Part shown: one piece after another, positions 37,650 to 45,768 of the stretch
Position numbering within the stretch: position 1 is the first letter of the stretch
How the letters are laid out: every line of letters begins with the position of its first letter
Assembly (NCBI RefSeq): GCF_024181285.1
Contig: NZ_CP051201.1
Span: forward strand, 806,001-870,000
Direction of reading: 5' to 3'
From: Treponema sp. OMZ 790
Lineage (GTDB): Bacteria; Spirochaetota; Spirochaetia; Treponematales; Treponemataceae
Length of the DNA: 64,000 nucleotides
Translations under genes and position numbers: made by a program
Notes under the pieces: generated by a model
What the model saw: only the letters and a program-made list of their open reading frames with translations
Databases searched by the model: none
Told to the model about the DNA's origin: nothing

Positions 37650-39073
37650 AAACGTATCGTATAAGCCAGTTTTGCTTTTAAAAAAGGTTTAGCTGTTTCC
37701 AATATTATTTCTCCCTTAAACGAGTTTAATGTTTGTCTTGTTTTCTTTATAAACTCGGCCTGAGCCGAAAAATTAAAGATTCCTTTTTCCCATAATATGT
37801 ACGGTTTTTTATCCTTTTTTACTATTTTATTTTTTTGAGTAAAAGTTCCTGAAAGGTTTAAGTTTACGGCCTTATTAAATTTTATTTTAATATCCGATGA
37901 AAAAGCATAGTTTTTTACTATAAAAGGATTTATGGATTTTTTTTCCAATTTTCCTTTTCCTTTTATCGATAAGAGACTGCCGAAAAAAAGTTTGATAGGA
38001 ATTTTTACTTGTCCTCCGATATTCCATGTTTTATCCTCATAATAAAGTTCTCCCTTAAACTTAAAATTGGAAAAACTTAAACCGATTTCCGTTCCGCCTG
38101 AATTAAAATTCTCATATAATTTTTTCTTTTCTAAATACTTGCGTAAAAAATTATATGAAAATCCGATGTCCAAAGCCCAAACCGAAATTTTCGGCTGAAC
38201 GAAGGCCCTCAGTGTTCCGTCTCGTTTAAAAAATGTTCCTGTGTTAAACATAAAATATTCACTTTGAAAATTGTACTCGGCTTTTCCTAAAAAATTTATG
38301 CGCGAATTTGAAACTCCTTTTGTTCCGGATATTTTATCGTAAGGAATCTTTAAACCTCCTGCCAATAAAAATTTGGAAGAAGTCGAGTTTTCTTTTTCTT
38401 CAAGTATAAATTCTCCGGAGTAAAATTGATCATATTTCGGTTTTTCTAAACTAAATTGAGAGTAGTCGGAATTTTTCAATGAAGAAAAAAGACTTATGTT
38501 TAATGTAATTTTTTCGCTTTGGTTTTTATAGGCTGCACAAAGAGAAATATCCGGCCGCAGCTGTTTCGGTGTTTGCTCTGTAAAAAATACCAAATTGAAA
38601 TTTTTTATTGCAAATTCCATTCCTGCACTTGCATCGAATTTTGATTTTGTTATTCCTATTAAATATTGAGGAATAAAACTTACTCCCTTGTAAAAGGGCT
38701 TTTTTTCGAAATTCTCTTTAAAATGCAAACGATTTAAAAAGGCAGATTTTGCGATACCTCCATAAAAGAAAGATAGGGCCGGATAAAGTTTTTTATTTTC
38801 CCGATAGAGTAGGGGAGTAAACTTTAAGCTGAAACCTTGAGGTATGACGGCATATTTGGGATGGCCGTCCCTAGTTTTTGCCGCTGCATGAAACTCAAAA
38901 AAAAGATTTTTTGCTTCTGTAGTCAATTCATAATTAAGAAAAATATCAATACTCTGCGCAATGGAAAAGGACGTTTTCCCGCCGGGTATTTCCGCATGTA
39001 AAAGGATGCCGCAGACAAATATCAGTCTTGGGCAAATCCTAAGAAATTTGATAAAAATATTTTTTGTCTTCAT
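37646..39073 (-). CDS. Predicted outer-membrane beta-barrel protein, unknown function
   Basis: A 475-residue protein with an N-terminal signal-like helix (residues about 10-27). Many short amphipathic strands follow, separated by charged turns (KFDASAGMEFAIKNFNLVFF and similar). The chain ends in phenylalanine (LAYTIRF), the mark of a barrel. It resembles the barrel gene at 1851 in style but not obviously in sequence. It is convergent with galM, overlapping 4 bp. No ribosome site is obvious at the ATG, so the true start could differ slightly. Confidence 0.5.
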   Translation of the reverse strand: MKTKNIFIKFLRICPRLIFVCGILLHAEIPGGKTSFSIAQSIDIFLNYELTTEAKNLFFEFHAAAKTRDGHPKYAVIPQGFSLKFTPLLYRENKKLYPALSFFYGGIAKSAFLNRLHFKENFEKKPFYKGVSFIPQYLIGITKSKFDASAGMEFAIKNFNLVFFTEQTPKQLRPDISLCAAYKNQSEKITLNISLFSSLKNSDYSQFSLEKPKYDQFYSGEFILEEKENSTSSKFLLAGGLKIPYDKISGTKGVSNSRINFLGKAEYNFQSEYFMFNTGTFFKRDGTLRAFVQPKISVWALDIGFSYNFLRKYLEKKKLYENFNSGGTEIGLSFSNFKFKGELYYEDKTWNIGGQVKIPIKLFFGSLLSIKGKGKLEKKSINPFIVKNYAFSSDIKIKFNKAVNLNLSGTFTQKNKIVKKDKKPYILWEKGIFNFSAQAEFIKKTRQTLNSFKGEIILETAKPFLKAKLAYTIRF

Positions 39074-39159
39074 ACTTATATATAGCTTTTTTTTACGTTT
39101 AAGAGTAATTTTTTAAATTATAATTTATATTTTTATGTAAAAAAATTAAAATTTGTATA

Positions 39160-39188
39160 TTGCTGCAAATAAAAAATTGTGTTAAAAT
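39160..39188 (+). promoter_or_regulatory. Predicted promoter of the purine permease gene
   Basis: TTGCTG (39160-39165) and TAAAAT (39183-39188) with a 17-bp spacer. It places the transcript start near 39195, after an in-frame GTG at 39179, and so supports the ATG at 39212. Confidence 0.45.
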
Positions 39189-39211
39189 ACGCCAAGGAGA
39201 ATTTCGTAATT

Positions 39212-40516
39212 ATGGAAAGATTTTTTAAACTCAAAGAGCACAATACTACAGTGCGCACCGAAGTTATTGCGGGTATTACTACCTTTTTGGCAATGGCTTA
39301 TATTTTGGCCGTAAATCCGGGAATTTTAAGCGAAGCCGGAATGGACCGCGGGGCTGTTTTTACTGCGACCGCTTTGTCTGCCGCTATTGCAACCCTTGCT
39401 ATGGGCTTTTTAGCTAATCTTCCTGTTGCTCTTGCTTCAGGAATGGGATTAAACGCTTTTTTTACATATAGCGTTGTTATCGGTTTAGGTTATTCCCCTG
39501 CAACGGCATTGACAGCCGTCTTTTTGGAAGGCGTTTTGTTTATTTTGCTTTCAATTGTAAATGTCCGTGAAGCAATTGTAAAATCAATACCCATAAACCT
39601 TAAAAAAGCCGTTGCTGCAGGTATAGGTATTTTTATTACCTTTATTGCTTTTCAAAATTCGGGCATAATTGTAGATAATCCTGCAACCCTCGTAGGACTC
39701 GGAGAGTTTACTTGGGGTTCTCCTGCCGTTTTAGCTTTAATCGGTTTAATTATAACTTGCGCTCTTTTTATTTTACGAGTACCGGGAGCCATCTTAATAG
39801 GTATCCTAATTACAACCATCATAGGTATTCCGTTAAAGATTACCGTTCCGTTTGGCGGCTGGGAAGGATGGTCTCCTATAAGCCTTCCTTCAGCTCCTGC
39901 AGTCTTTAATTTTGATTTTGCAAATGTTCTTTCTTTCAAATTTTTTATCGTATTTGTTTCATTCCTCTTTGTAGATATTTTTGACACGGTAGGAACCCTT
40001 GTAGGTGTTGCAACTCAGGCAAATCTCGTAGATAAAGACGGAAATATTCCCAAAATCAAGCAGGCCTTTTTATCTGATGCTATCGGAACGGTAGTAGGTG
40101 CCGCTCTCGGAACTTCAACCGTAACAAGTTACGTAGAAAGCACTGCCGGTGTTGCTGCCGGAGGAAGAACAGGTTTAACCTCTGTGGTTACAGCCCTTAT
40201 GTTTATAGCCGCCTTGTTGTTTTCTCCGATTTTCTTATTGATTCCTGCTGCGGCCACTGCTCCTGCTTTAATAATAGTAGGCTTTTTGATGATGACCCAA
40301 GCCGGCGAAATAAACTATAAGGATCCTACAGAGGGTATTCCTGCATTTTTAACTATGATTATGATGCCCTTTACCTACAGCGTTGCTGAAGGTATCGTAT
40401 ACGGCGTTTTGGCCTATGTCATCTTAAAATCGATTAAAGGCAAGTTCAAGGAAATACCTCTTATTACCTGGATATTGTTTGTAATATTTATGTTAAGATT
40501 TTTTGTTAAATTTTAG
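39212..40516 (+). CDS. NCS2-family purine permease (AzgA/PbuG type)
   Basis: A 434-residue, about 12-helix transporter. AzgA-branch signatures: EVIAGITTFLAMAYILAVNPGIL, LASGMGLNAFFTYSVV, FVDIFDTVGTLVGVATQA and SDAIGTVVGAALGTSTVTSYVESTAGVAAGGRTGLTSV. It imports adenine or hypoxanthine/guanine, driven by the proton gradient. Starvation for purines is not indicated by any riboswitch that I can see upstream. It is the last core gene before the integron. Confidence 0.88.
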   Translation: MERFFKLKEHNTTVRTEVIAGITTFLAMAYILAVNPGILSEAGMDRGAVFTATALSAAIATLAMGFLANLPVALASGMGLNAFFTYSVVIGLGYSPATALTAVFLEGVLFILLSIVNVREAIVKSIPINLKKAVAAGIGIFITFIAFQNSGIIVDNPATLVGLGEFTWGSPAVLALIGLIITCALFILRVPGAILIGILITTIIGIPLKITVPFGGWEGWSPISLPSAPAVFNFDFANVLSFKFFIVFVSFLFVDIFDTVGTLVGVATQANLVDKDGNIPKIKQAFLSDAIGTVVGAALGTSTVTSYVESTAGVAAGGRTGLTSVVTALMFIAALLFSPIFLLIPAAATAPALIIVGFLMMTQAGEINYKDPTEGIPAFLTMIMMPFTYSVAEGIVYGVLAYVILKSIKGKFKEIPLITWILFVIFMLRFFVKF

Positions 40517-40941
40517 TTAGGACTTTGAGAGTTTTGCTGTCAAGCAAAACTCTAAGATGAAAAAGGACTAAGGACGCACATTTTAATAACCGCCACGGAC
40601 GGCGGTGATTCCGGCTTCGAGAGTTTTAGACAAAAGTCTAAAACTCTAAGATGAAAAATGTGCATGGATGCACATTTTTCATCAAAATACTTGCATAATC
40701 CGCGAAAATGTGACATAATTGATACCGATATGAGAAAATAACCGCTTATAGCATGTTACGGCTGCATAAAGCAGGCTTTTTCTTGCAATGTTTTATGTTC
40801 AGGCTGTTAAACCTATAGAAATTGAACAGCCATACATAAATTTTTTGCTTAGGGTTATTTAGCGGTTTATCAATCGCCATAATATACCATGGGAAAGGTG
40901 TGCTATAAAAATGTGTATCGTGTAGTTTTAAGGAGTCGTGT
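40517..40941. repeat. Hairpin-rich spacer between permease and integrase
   Basis: No gene seen in 425 bp. Four perfect or near-perfect hairpins: AGAGTTTTGCT/AGCAAAACTCT (40528-40553), CCGCC/GGCGG (about 40590-40606), AGAGTTTTAGAC/GTCTAAAACTCT (40620-40647), and a 15-bp-arm palindrome at 40650-40683 (GATGAAAAATGTGCA with its complement). The phrase ACTCTAAGATGAAAAA follows the first and third hairpins, so the block looks like a duplicated stem-loop module. The last 80 bp carry the intI leader with AAGGAG at 40930-40935. Confidence 0.6.
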
Positions 40942-42219
40942 ATGTTTGTTGAAATTAGACCTTTTGAAAATAAGGCTTTGTCGGTAAATTTTAAAGCGCA
41001 AGGAGAGAATTTTTCTAAAGTACTCCAAGCAATAAAAAAAGTACCGGGAAGAACTTGGTTACCCGATAAACAAATTTGGATTATCCCCGCCGACCGTAAT
41101 TCTTGTGACATTTTGTTAAACAATCTTTATGATAATGGAATCTTTATGTCAGCAGATTCAGGGTTTACCGGTAAAAACTATACTTCTATCTATACGGGCT
41201 ATACGAGAGTTTTGAATGCTGAAATTATTGAAGAAAATGATAATTCAGCCTCAACTTATCTTAAATCTATTTTACAAAAGCTTGATGAAGTTATCGCAGC
41301 CAAACATTACAGCAAGCGTACAAAGGAAGCATATAGATATTGGATAAGCCGTTTTATACACGAAAATAAGGATAAAAATCTTAAAACTCTTTCGGATAAT
41401 GAAATAAATTCTTTTGTCAGCCGTCTTGCGGTAAAAGAAAAGGCAGCTGCTTCAACCCAAAATCAGGCTCTTGCCGCCATTTTATTTTTATACAAAAATA
41501 TATTAGACTTGCAGGTAAAGAGTCCTGAAAATATAGTCCGTGCCAAAAAGCCTAAAAAGCTTCCCTCGGTGATGAGCCGAGAAGAAACAGCAAAGATATT
41601 TTCTCTTTTACCTGATAATGATTATAGTCTTTGTATCCGTCTGCTTTACGGAACCGGAATGCGGCTTATGGAAGCCTTACGGCTAAGGGTGCAGGATATA
41701 GACTTTGATAAAAACGAAATCACTGTACATAATGGAAAGGGAGCGAAAGACCGCAAAACGGTTCTTCCTGTTTCACTTAAATTTCCGCTTCAAAAGCATT
41801 TGGAAAATGTCCGCCATACCCATGAAGCGGATTGTAAGGATGGTTTCGGCTCGGTGCCTCTTCCTTTTGCTCTTGCAAAAAAATATCCCAATGCCGGTAA
41901 AACTTGGGCATGGCAGTGGGTTTTTCCCCAAGCGCGCCGATGGCGGAATAAGGAAACGGGCGAGCAGGGGCGGCACCACATCGACCCGTCAGTAATTCAG
42001 CGTACCCTGCATGAAGCTGTTTTAAAATCGGGTATTCCGAAATCAATTGGCTGCCACACCTTCCGCCACTCGTTTGCAACGCATCTTTTGGAAGCTGGTT
42101 ACGATATCCGTACAATCCAAGAACTTCTCGGCCATAGCGATGTTAAAACAACGATGGTGTATACTCACGTTCTCAACCGAGGCGGCCTCGGTGTGCAAAG
42201 CCCCATAGACAGGATGTGA
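40942..42219 (+). CDS. intI: Integron integrase (tyrosine recombinase) with N-terminal extension
   Basis: A 425-residue IntI; most are about 320-340 residues. Catalytic residues are all present: Arg241 (GTGMRLMEALRLR), His372 and Arg375 (HTFRHSF), His398 (LLGHSDV) and Tyr407 (VYTHV). The IntI-specific insertion is plain near residues 305-345 (LPFALAKKYPNAG, WAWQWVFPQARRW), which separates it from XerC/D and phage enzymes. Residues 1-100 are extra: VPGRTWLPDKQIWIIP resembles the small HARP-like module (PGRRWDPExKxWxVP). It recombines attI with attC hairpins. Unusually, the gene points toward its cassettes, with attI beyond its 3' end. Ribosome site AAGGAG is 6 bases upstream. Confidence 0.96.
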   Translation: MFVEIRPFENKALSVNFKAQGENFSKVLQAIKKVPGRTWLPDKQIWIIPADRNSCDILLNNLYDNGIFMSADSGFTGKNYTSIYTGYTRVLNAEIIEENDNSASTYLKSILQKLDEVIAAKHYSKRTKEAYRYWISRFIHENKDKNLKTLSDNEINSFVSRLAVKEKAAASTQNQALAAILFLYKNILDLQVKSPENIVRAKKPKKLPSVMSREETAKIFSLLPDNDYSLCIRLLYGTGMRLMEALRLRVQDIDFDKNEITVHNGKGAKDRKTVLPVSLKFPLQKHLENVRHTHEADCKDGFGSVPLPFALAKKYPNAGKTWAWQWVFPQARRWRNKETGEQGRHHIDPSVIQRTLHEAVLKSGIPKSIGCHTFRHSFATHLLEAGYDIRTIQELLGHSDVKTTMVYTHVLNRGGLGVQSPIDRM

Positions 42220-42330
42220 GTTTGTTTCTTTGCTCATTTAGTGAAGATAGGCCTAATCTGCCGACGGTGTTTTATATGGTTGGTTATTATGGTAGAAAAA
42301 ATATGATTTTTGCTCTTTTATCAGTTTAGG

Positions 42331-42385
42331 TTGAAAATCATTTGTTTTTGTAGTATAGTGAGGAAGGGTCGAAGGAATGTTAGAA
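42331..42385 (+). promoter_or_regulatory. attI site with embedded cassette promoter (Pc)
   Basis: TTGAAA (42331-42336) and TATAGT (42354-42359) are 17 bp apart. The recombination core GTTAGAA is at 42379-42385, 20 bp downstream. GAAGGA at 42372-42377 can act as a ribosome site for an inserted gene. The same block recurs near 57,690. Placement as attI is inferred from the junction with the first cassette. Confidence 0.75.
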
Positions 42386-43153
42386 TGACGCTTCGCGCGG
42401 AGCAAAAAATAATATTACAATCATATGGACTGGGAAAATATTTAATTTCTGATAAAATTAGCGGCAAAATGGACAATTTTATAAGAAAATGATTTTTCGT
42501 TATATGATATGTAAAAGTAGAATGATATTCTATGGACAATTAGATAGTATTTATAATGATTTTATTATTGGTGACTATGTAATTATTTCAGTTGTTATAT
42601 TATTTGATTGTCTTGAAACAAAAAGCATTATAACATGCGATTAAGATAGTTAAATGGTTACAGTGGATATACTTTATAGGCAACTTGCAATATTTGTTGC
42701 CGATATGCCTAATCCTTATAATAAATGGTCATCAAAATCCCTTAATCAAGGTTTCGCATACCGGAAAGGATCTGTTTCATTTGATACAATTGAAGACGGT
42801 GAGTTTAAAATATTTATCAATGAAAAAGATAATTTAAAGATTAATGATATAATTCGAAAAATAATTGTTCCGTTAAAAACCAAAAATGGTTTTGAGCTTG
42901 GGTCAATTATTTCCACGATTAAAATTGATGCAAAACCAGGAGATTATTCAATTGAATATAGTCTTTATAAAAATAAAATAATTCATATCCAAATACGAAA
43001 AGAAGTTATCAGCCCAAAAATACTAATAATGCAAGATAAAGATGATATACAAGATATAGAACTTTTTTTGAATGAAGAAAAAGCTTAAAAAATATTCTAA
43101 CACCCGCTTCAACCTGACATTGCGGAGAAGCCGCAAATGCAGGTTAAGCGAAT
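42379..43153 (+). mobile_element. Cassette 1: ComJ-like cassette, first copy
   Basis: Unit from attI core to attC1. Nearly identical to 62399-63173, with three or so differences, all outside the main gene. Two short frames precede the gene (42385-42492, 35 residues; 42522-42641, 39 residues); they lack support and may be remnants of a broken gene. Confidence 0.85.
42654..43088 (+). CDS. ComJ/Nin-like protein (possible nuclease inhibitor)
   Basis: A 144-residue protein. The central pattern, YNKWSSKSLNQGFAYRKGSVSFD, then KIIVPLKTKNGFELGSIISTIKID and PGDYSIEYSLYK, follows the layout I recall for Bacillus ComJ (Nin), the inhibitor of the NucA competence nuclease. No nucA-like gene is visible here. 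Function could be immunity to a nuclease toxin. No Shine-Dalgarno site stands before the ATG, which lies 275 bp into the cassette. The protein is identical to the one at 62674. It is the cassette closest to the Pc promoter. Confidence 0.5.
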   Translation: MVTVDILYRQLAIFVADMPNPYNKWSSKSLNQGFAYRKGSVSFDTIEDGEFKIFINEKDNLKINDIIRKIIVPLKTKNGFELGSIISTIKIDAKPGDYSIEYSLYKNKIIHIQIRKEVISPKILIMQDKDDIQDIELFLNEEKA

Positions 43154-43160
43154 GTTATAC
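43095..43160 (+). repeat. attC1
   Basis: R'' TTCTAAC and R' GTTATAC, 66 bp. Arms CTTCAACCTG/CAGGTTAAG and a TTGCGG/CCGCAA stem. Confidence 0.9.
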
Positions 43161-43195
43161 GGACGGCTCTCATGGAGCCGCTTAGGAGGGAAGAA

Positions 43196-43870
43196 ATGAA
43201 AAATAAAAAGATTATGATGGTTTTTGGCATTATTTTATTATCTTTTAAATTATTTGCATATGATTATGGTATATTCTTTACGGACGATTACGGTAGATTT
43301 TTTAAAGGCGATTACAGTAAATTCTTTAAAGGTGATTATGCCAAGTTCTTTATGGGTGATTACAGTAGTTCAGGTTTTATAATTGTAGACTCTGAAACGA
43401 ATATAGCGTATTATTCTGTTAGCCGCTCAAATACTGATGGCGTTGAAGTAGTCTGTAATGTGCAGGTAAATGATATTTCTAAAAAAAAGAATAAATATAT
43501 ATTTTCTGATAATACCACCTATACGGTGAATTTAGTCTTGTTTGAAGAAAAAATAGATAAAAAAGAAAATAGAAAGGTATTTCATTCAAGTCATGCATAT
43601 GGTAATGAAAATTCAGCGCCTCATTGGGTTAAGAATAATAGCAATATAACTGGTGAAAAAATTTCAAGTAATATAGTTATAAAGACAAAAAATATTTCAA
43701 CAAAACAAATTGAATTTTGGTTATGTGATAAGAATGGAAATAATTTACAACGTATCTATGGATATAATGAAAAAGAAACAGTAAGATTTTATATAGATGC
43801 TAAACGTCAGAAGATAATATTCATAAAGTCCGTTGAGCAGGGGAATGCTATAACGGAGATTGATTATTAA
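43196..43870 (+). CDS. Secreted hypothetical protein with short tandem repeats
   Basis: A 224-residue protein starting at ATG 43196, behind AGGAGGG. A signal peptide (KIMMVFGIILLSFKLFA) is followed by four or five tandem units of about nine residues of the form DYxKFFKG (DYGRFF, DYSKFF, DYAKFF, DYSSSG) at mature residues 1-45. The rest is beta-rich with no known motif. It fills cassette 2 alone. The leader has a hairpin (GGCTC/GAGCC) right after the recombination core. Confidence 0.55.
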   Translation: MKNKKIMMVFGIILLSFKLFAYDYGIFFTDDYGRFFKGDYSKFFKGDYAKFFMGDYSSSGFIIVDSETNIAYYSVSRSNTDGVEVVCNVQVNDISKKKNKYIFSDNTTYTVNLVLFEEKIDKKENRKVFHSSHAYGNENSAPHWVKNNSNITGEKISSNIVIKTKNISTKQIEFWLCDKNGNNLQRIYGYNEKETVRFYIDAKRQKIIFIKSVEQGNAITEIDY

Positions 43871-43885
43871 AGATGATGTAATTGC

Positions 43886-43951
43886 GTCTAACACCCGCTT
43901 CAACCTGACATTGCGGAGTAGCCGCAAATGCAGGTTAAGCGAATGTTAGGA
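43886..43951 (+). repeat. attC2
   Basis: R'' GTCTAAC, R' GTTAGGA, 66 bp, standard short form with TTGCGG/CCGCAA stem. Confidence 0.92.
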
Positions 43952-43989
43952 CGACACGCCTAAAGGCGTGCAAAATTTCAGGAGAATTA

Positions 43990-44787
43990 ATGAATAAGTT
44001 TTCAAAAGTTACAGGATTAATTGCATTTTGGGTAGAATTAAGTTTAATTATTGCAATAATTCTTTTAATCTTTTTTCAAAAAAGTATTGCTGGAATATAT
44101 TTCTCATCCTTAGATGAGTATAAAGATATATTTATTGTTCCATGGCAAGAAATTATTAAGAATTTTATTTTTTTATTTTTACTGGGAATTTTCTGTTTAA
44201 AAAGTAATTCAAATAAAAGAGTTTATGGAATTCTAATACTTTATTTTTATATTCTCATAACAATAATATTTGATAATCCTTTTTCGGCTTCTACCTCATT
44301 TATCGCTATGTCAAAGAAAGGGGTAAATTACCTTGCCTTTTTTTCTGCATTTAATTCTGCACAAAATTCCATTTTATATATATTTATTCTGATAAGAAAT
44401 ATTTCTTTTATTTTATCAGCGGGTAGTATGATTGTAAAAAACGAAAGCCGATATTTAGAGGTAAAAAATGATGAAAACATTTCACGAAAAAGTAGAACTT
44501 CTTTAATACTTTATTCTGCATTTTTAGGTTTTTTAGGAATTGATAGATTTTATATAGGACGAACGGTAATAGGTATTGGAAAATTATTACTGGGATTGAT
44601 TACTATTACGGAATTTTTCTTCGTTTTTCGCTATTGGTATTCACTTCTTCTTGTAGATAGAAGTGTGCTTATTATATTATTAGTAGGTTTTGTAAGTATG
44701 TCAGTGCTTGTAAATAGCATAGATTTCATTCTTGCAGCTCTTGGAAGAATGAAAGATTCTGAAAAAAAGTTAGTGAGAAGTTGGTAG
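43990..44787 (+). CDS. TM2-domain membrane protein
   Basis: A 265-residue protein with about six membrane helices. The C-terminal part is a TM2 domain (SLILYSAFLGFLGIDRFYIGRTVIGIGKLL, residues about 172-201, with the DRFYIG turn). The N-terminal helices are unfamiliar. TM2 proteins are small membrane proteins of unclear role. A second TM2 gene lies at 50713 in the same array. GGAG lies 6 bases before the ATG. Confidence 0.7.
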   Translation: MNKFSKVTGLIAFWVELSLIIAIILLIFFQKSIAGIYFSSLDEYKDIFIVPWQEIIKNFIFLFLLGIFCLKSNSNKRVYGILILYFYILITIIFDNPFSASTSFIAMSKKGVNYLAFFSAFNSAQNSILYIFILIRNISFILSAGSMIVKNESRYLEVKNDENISRKSRTSLILYSAFLGFLGIDRFYIGRTVIGIGKLLLGLITITEFFFVFRYWYSLLLVDRSVLIILLVGFVSMSVLVNSIDFILAALGRMKDSEKKLVRSW

Positions 44788-44791
44788 ATTG

Positions 44792-44857
44792 TCCTAACAC
44801 CCGCTTCAACCTGACATTGCGGAGTAGCCGCAAATGCAGGTTAAGCGGATGTTAGGT
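44792..44857 (+). repeat. attC3
   Basis: R'' TCCTAAC, R' GTTAGGT, 66 bp, standard short form. Confidence 0.92.
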
Positions 44858-44908
44858 ACGCGCCTTCGGCGGGCGAGGAAATATTTTAAAGAATCAATCG
44901 GAGATAAT

Positions 44909-45604
44909 ATGAAAACAGTTGGCTTAATTGGTGGTATGAGTTGGGAATCAACACTTCCATATTACGAAATAATCAATAAAGGAGTAAACAGAAAACTTGG
45001 AAGAAATCATTCAGCAAAATGCATTATTTATTCTGTAGATTTCCAAGAAATTGAAGAGTTACAATATTCTGGTGATTGGAATCGATTAAATGAAATAATC
45101 ATAAAAGCTGGATTATGTTTGAAAGCAGCCGGTGCTGATTTTATCGTATTGTGTACAAATACAATGCATAAAGTTGTAGATGATTTTGATAATACTGTTG
45201 GATTGCCTTTAATTCATATTGCTGATGCAATTGGTGAAGAAATTACCAATAATGGCATAAAAAGAATTGGTTTGTTAGGAACTATTTTTACAATGGAACA
45301 GGATTTCTATAAAGAAAAGCTTATAAGTAAGTATAATTTAGAAGTTGTAATACCGGATAAAAACGATCGTGAAGTCATAAATGACATCATTTATAAGGAG
45401 TTAGTAAAAGGAATAATTAAAGAATCATCCAAAGAAAAATATTTTAAAATAATGGATAAAATGAAAGCAGAGCATGTTCAAGGTATAATTCTTGGATGTA
45501 CAGAGATTGGTTTACTTGTTGATCAATATTCCATTCCTTTATTTGATTCAACTAAAATACATGCTACTAAAGCAATTGAAATAATGTTAGAAAAAATTAC
45601 CTAA
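44909..45604 (+). CDS. Aspartate/glutamate racemase family protein
   Basis: A 231-residue protein starting at ATG 44909 behind GGAG. Racemase signatures are GLIGGMSWEST near residue 5, CTNTMHKV with the first catalytic cysteine near residue 83, and LGCTEIGLL with the second near residue 195. It probably makes D-aspartate or a related D-amino acid in a cofactor-independent way. The stop codon TAA is supplied by attC4 (ACCTAAC), so the last residue lies at the recombination site. It is the sole gene of cassette 4. Confidence 0.85.
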   Translation: MKTVGLIGGMSWESTLPYYEIINKGVNRKLGRNHSAKCIIYSVDFQEIEELQYSGDWNRLNEIIIKAGLCLKAAGADFIVLCTNTMHKVVDDFDNTVGLPLIHIADAIGEEITNNGIKRIGLLGTIFTMEQDFYKEKLISKYNLEVVIPDKNDREVINDIIYKELVKGIIKESSKEKYFKIMDKMKAEHVQGIILGCTEIGLLVDQYSIPLFDSTKIHATKAIEIMLEKIT

Positions 45605-45664
45605 CACCCGCTTCAACCTGACATTGCGGACGAGCCGCAAATGCAGGTCAAGCGGATGTTAGAT
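45599..45664 (+). repeat. attC4
   Basis: R'' ACCTAAC, R' GTTAGAT, 66 bp. It carries CAGGTCAAG instead of CAGGTTAAG. Confidence 0.9.
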
Positions 45665-45768
45665 TGACCTGCCTTGCGGCAGGCGGGTAACGGAACCAAT
45701 CAAAGCATTTCTTTCGACTATAAAAATAATTGCAATGAAAAGGACATTGCAAGAAGGAATGTTGAAAG
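45658..45768 (+). promoter_or_regulatory. Conserved structured leader, type A (cassette 5)
   Basis: Stem CCTGCC/GGCAGG lies just after the core. A second hairpin TTGCAATG/CATTGCAA (45730-45752) ends beside the GAAGGA ribosome site. It matches the leader at 48201-48313 almost base for base. Confidence 0.75.

Noticed and set aside
39179..39211. GTG start at 39179 for the purine permease
   Set aside because: It lies before the predicted transcription start and adds residues not typical of the family; ATG 39212 is preferred.
40942..42219. Phage integrase or XerC/D
   Set aside because: The IntI-specific insertion before HHIDPSVIQR and the adjacent attC array identify an integron integrase.
42385..42492. 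A 35-residue gene at the start of the ComJ-like cassette
   Set aside because: Its start lies in the hairpin found after every core, and no relative is recognised; it is kept only as a note.
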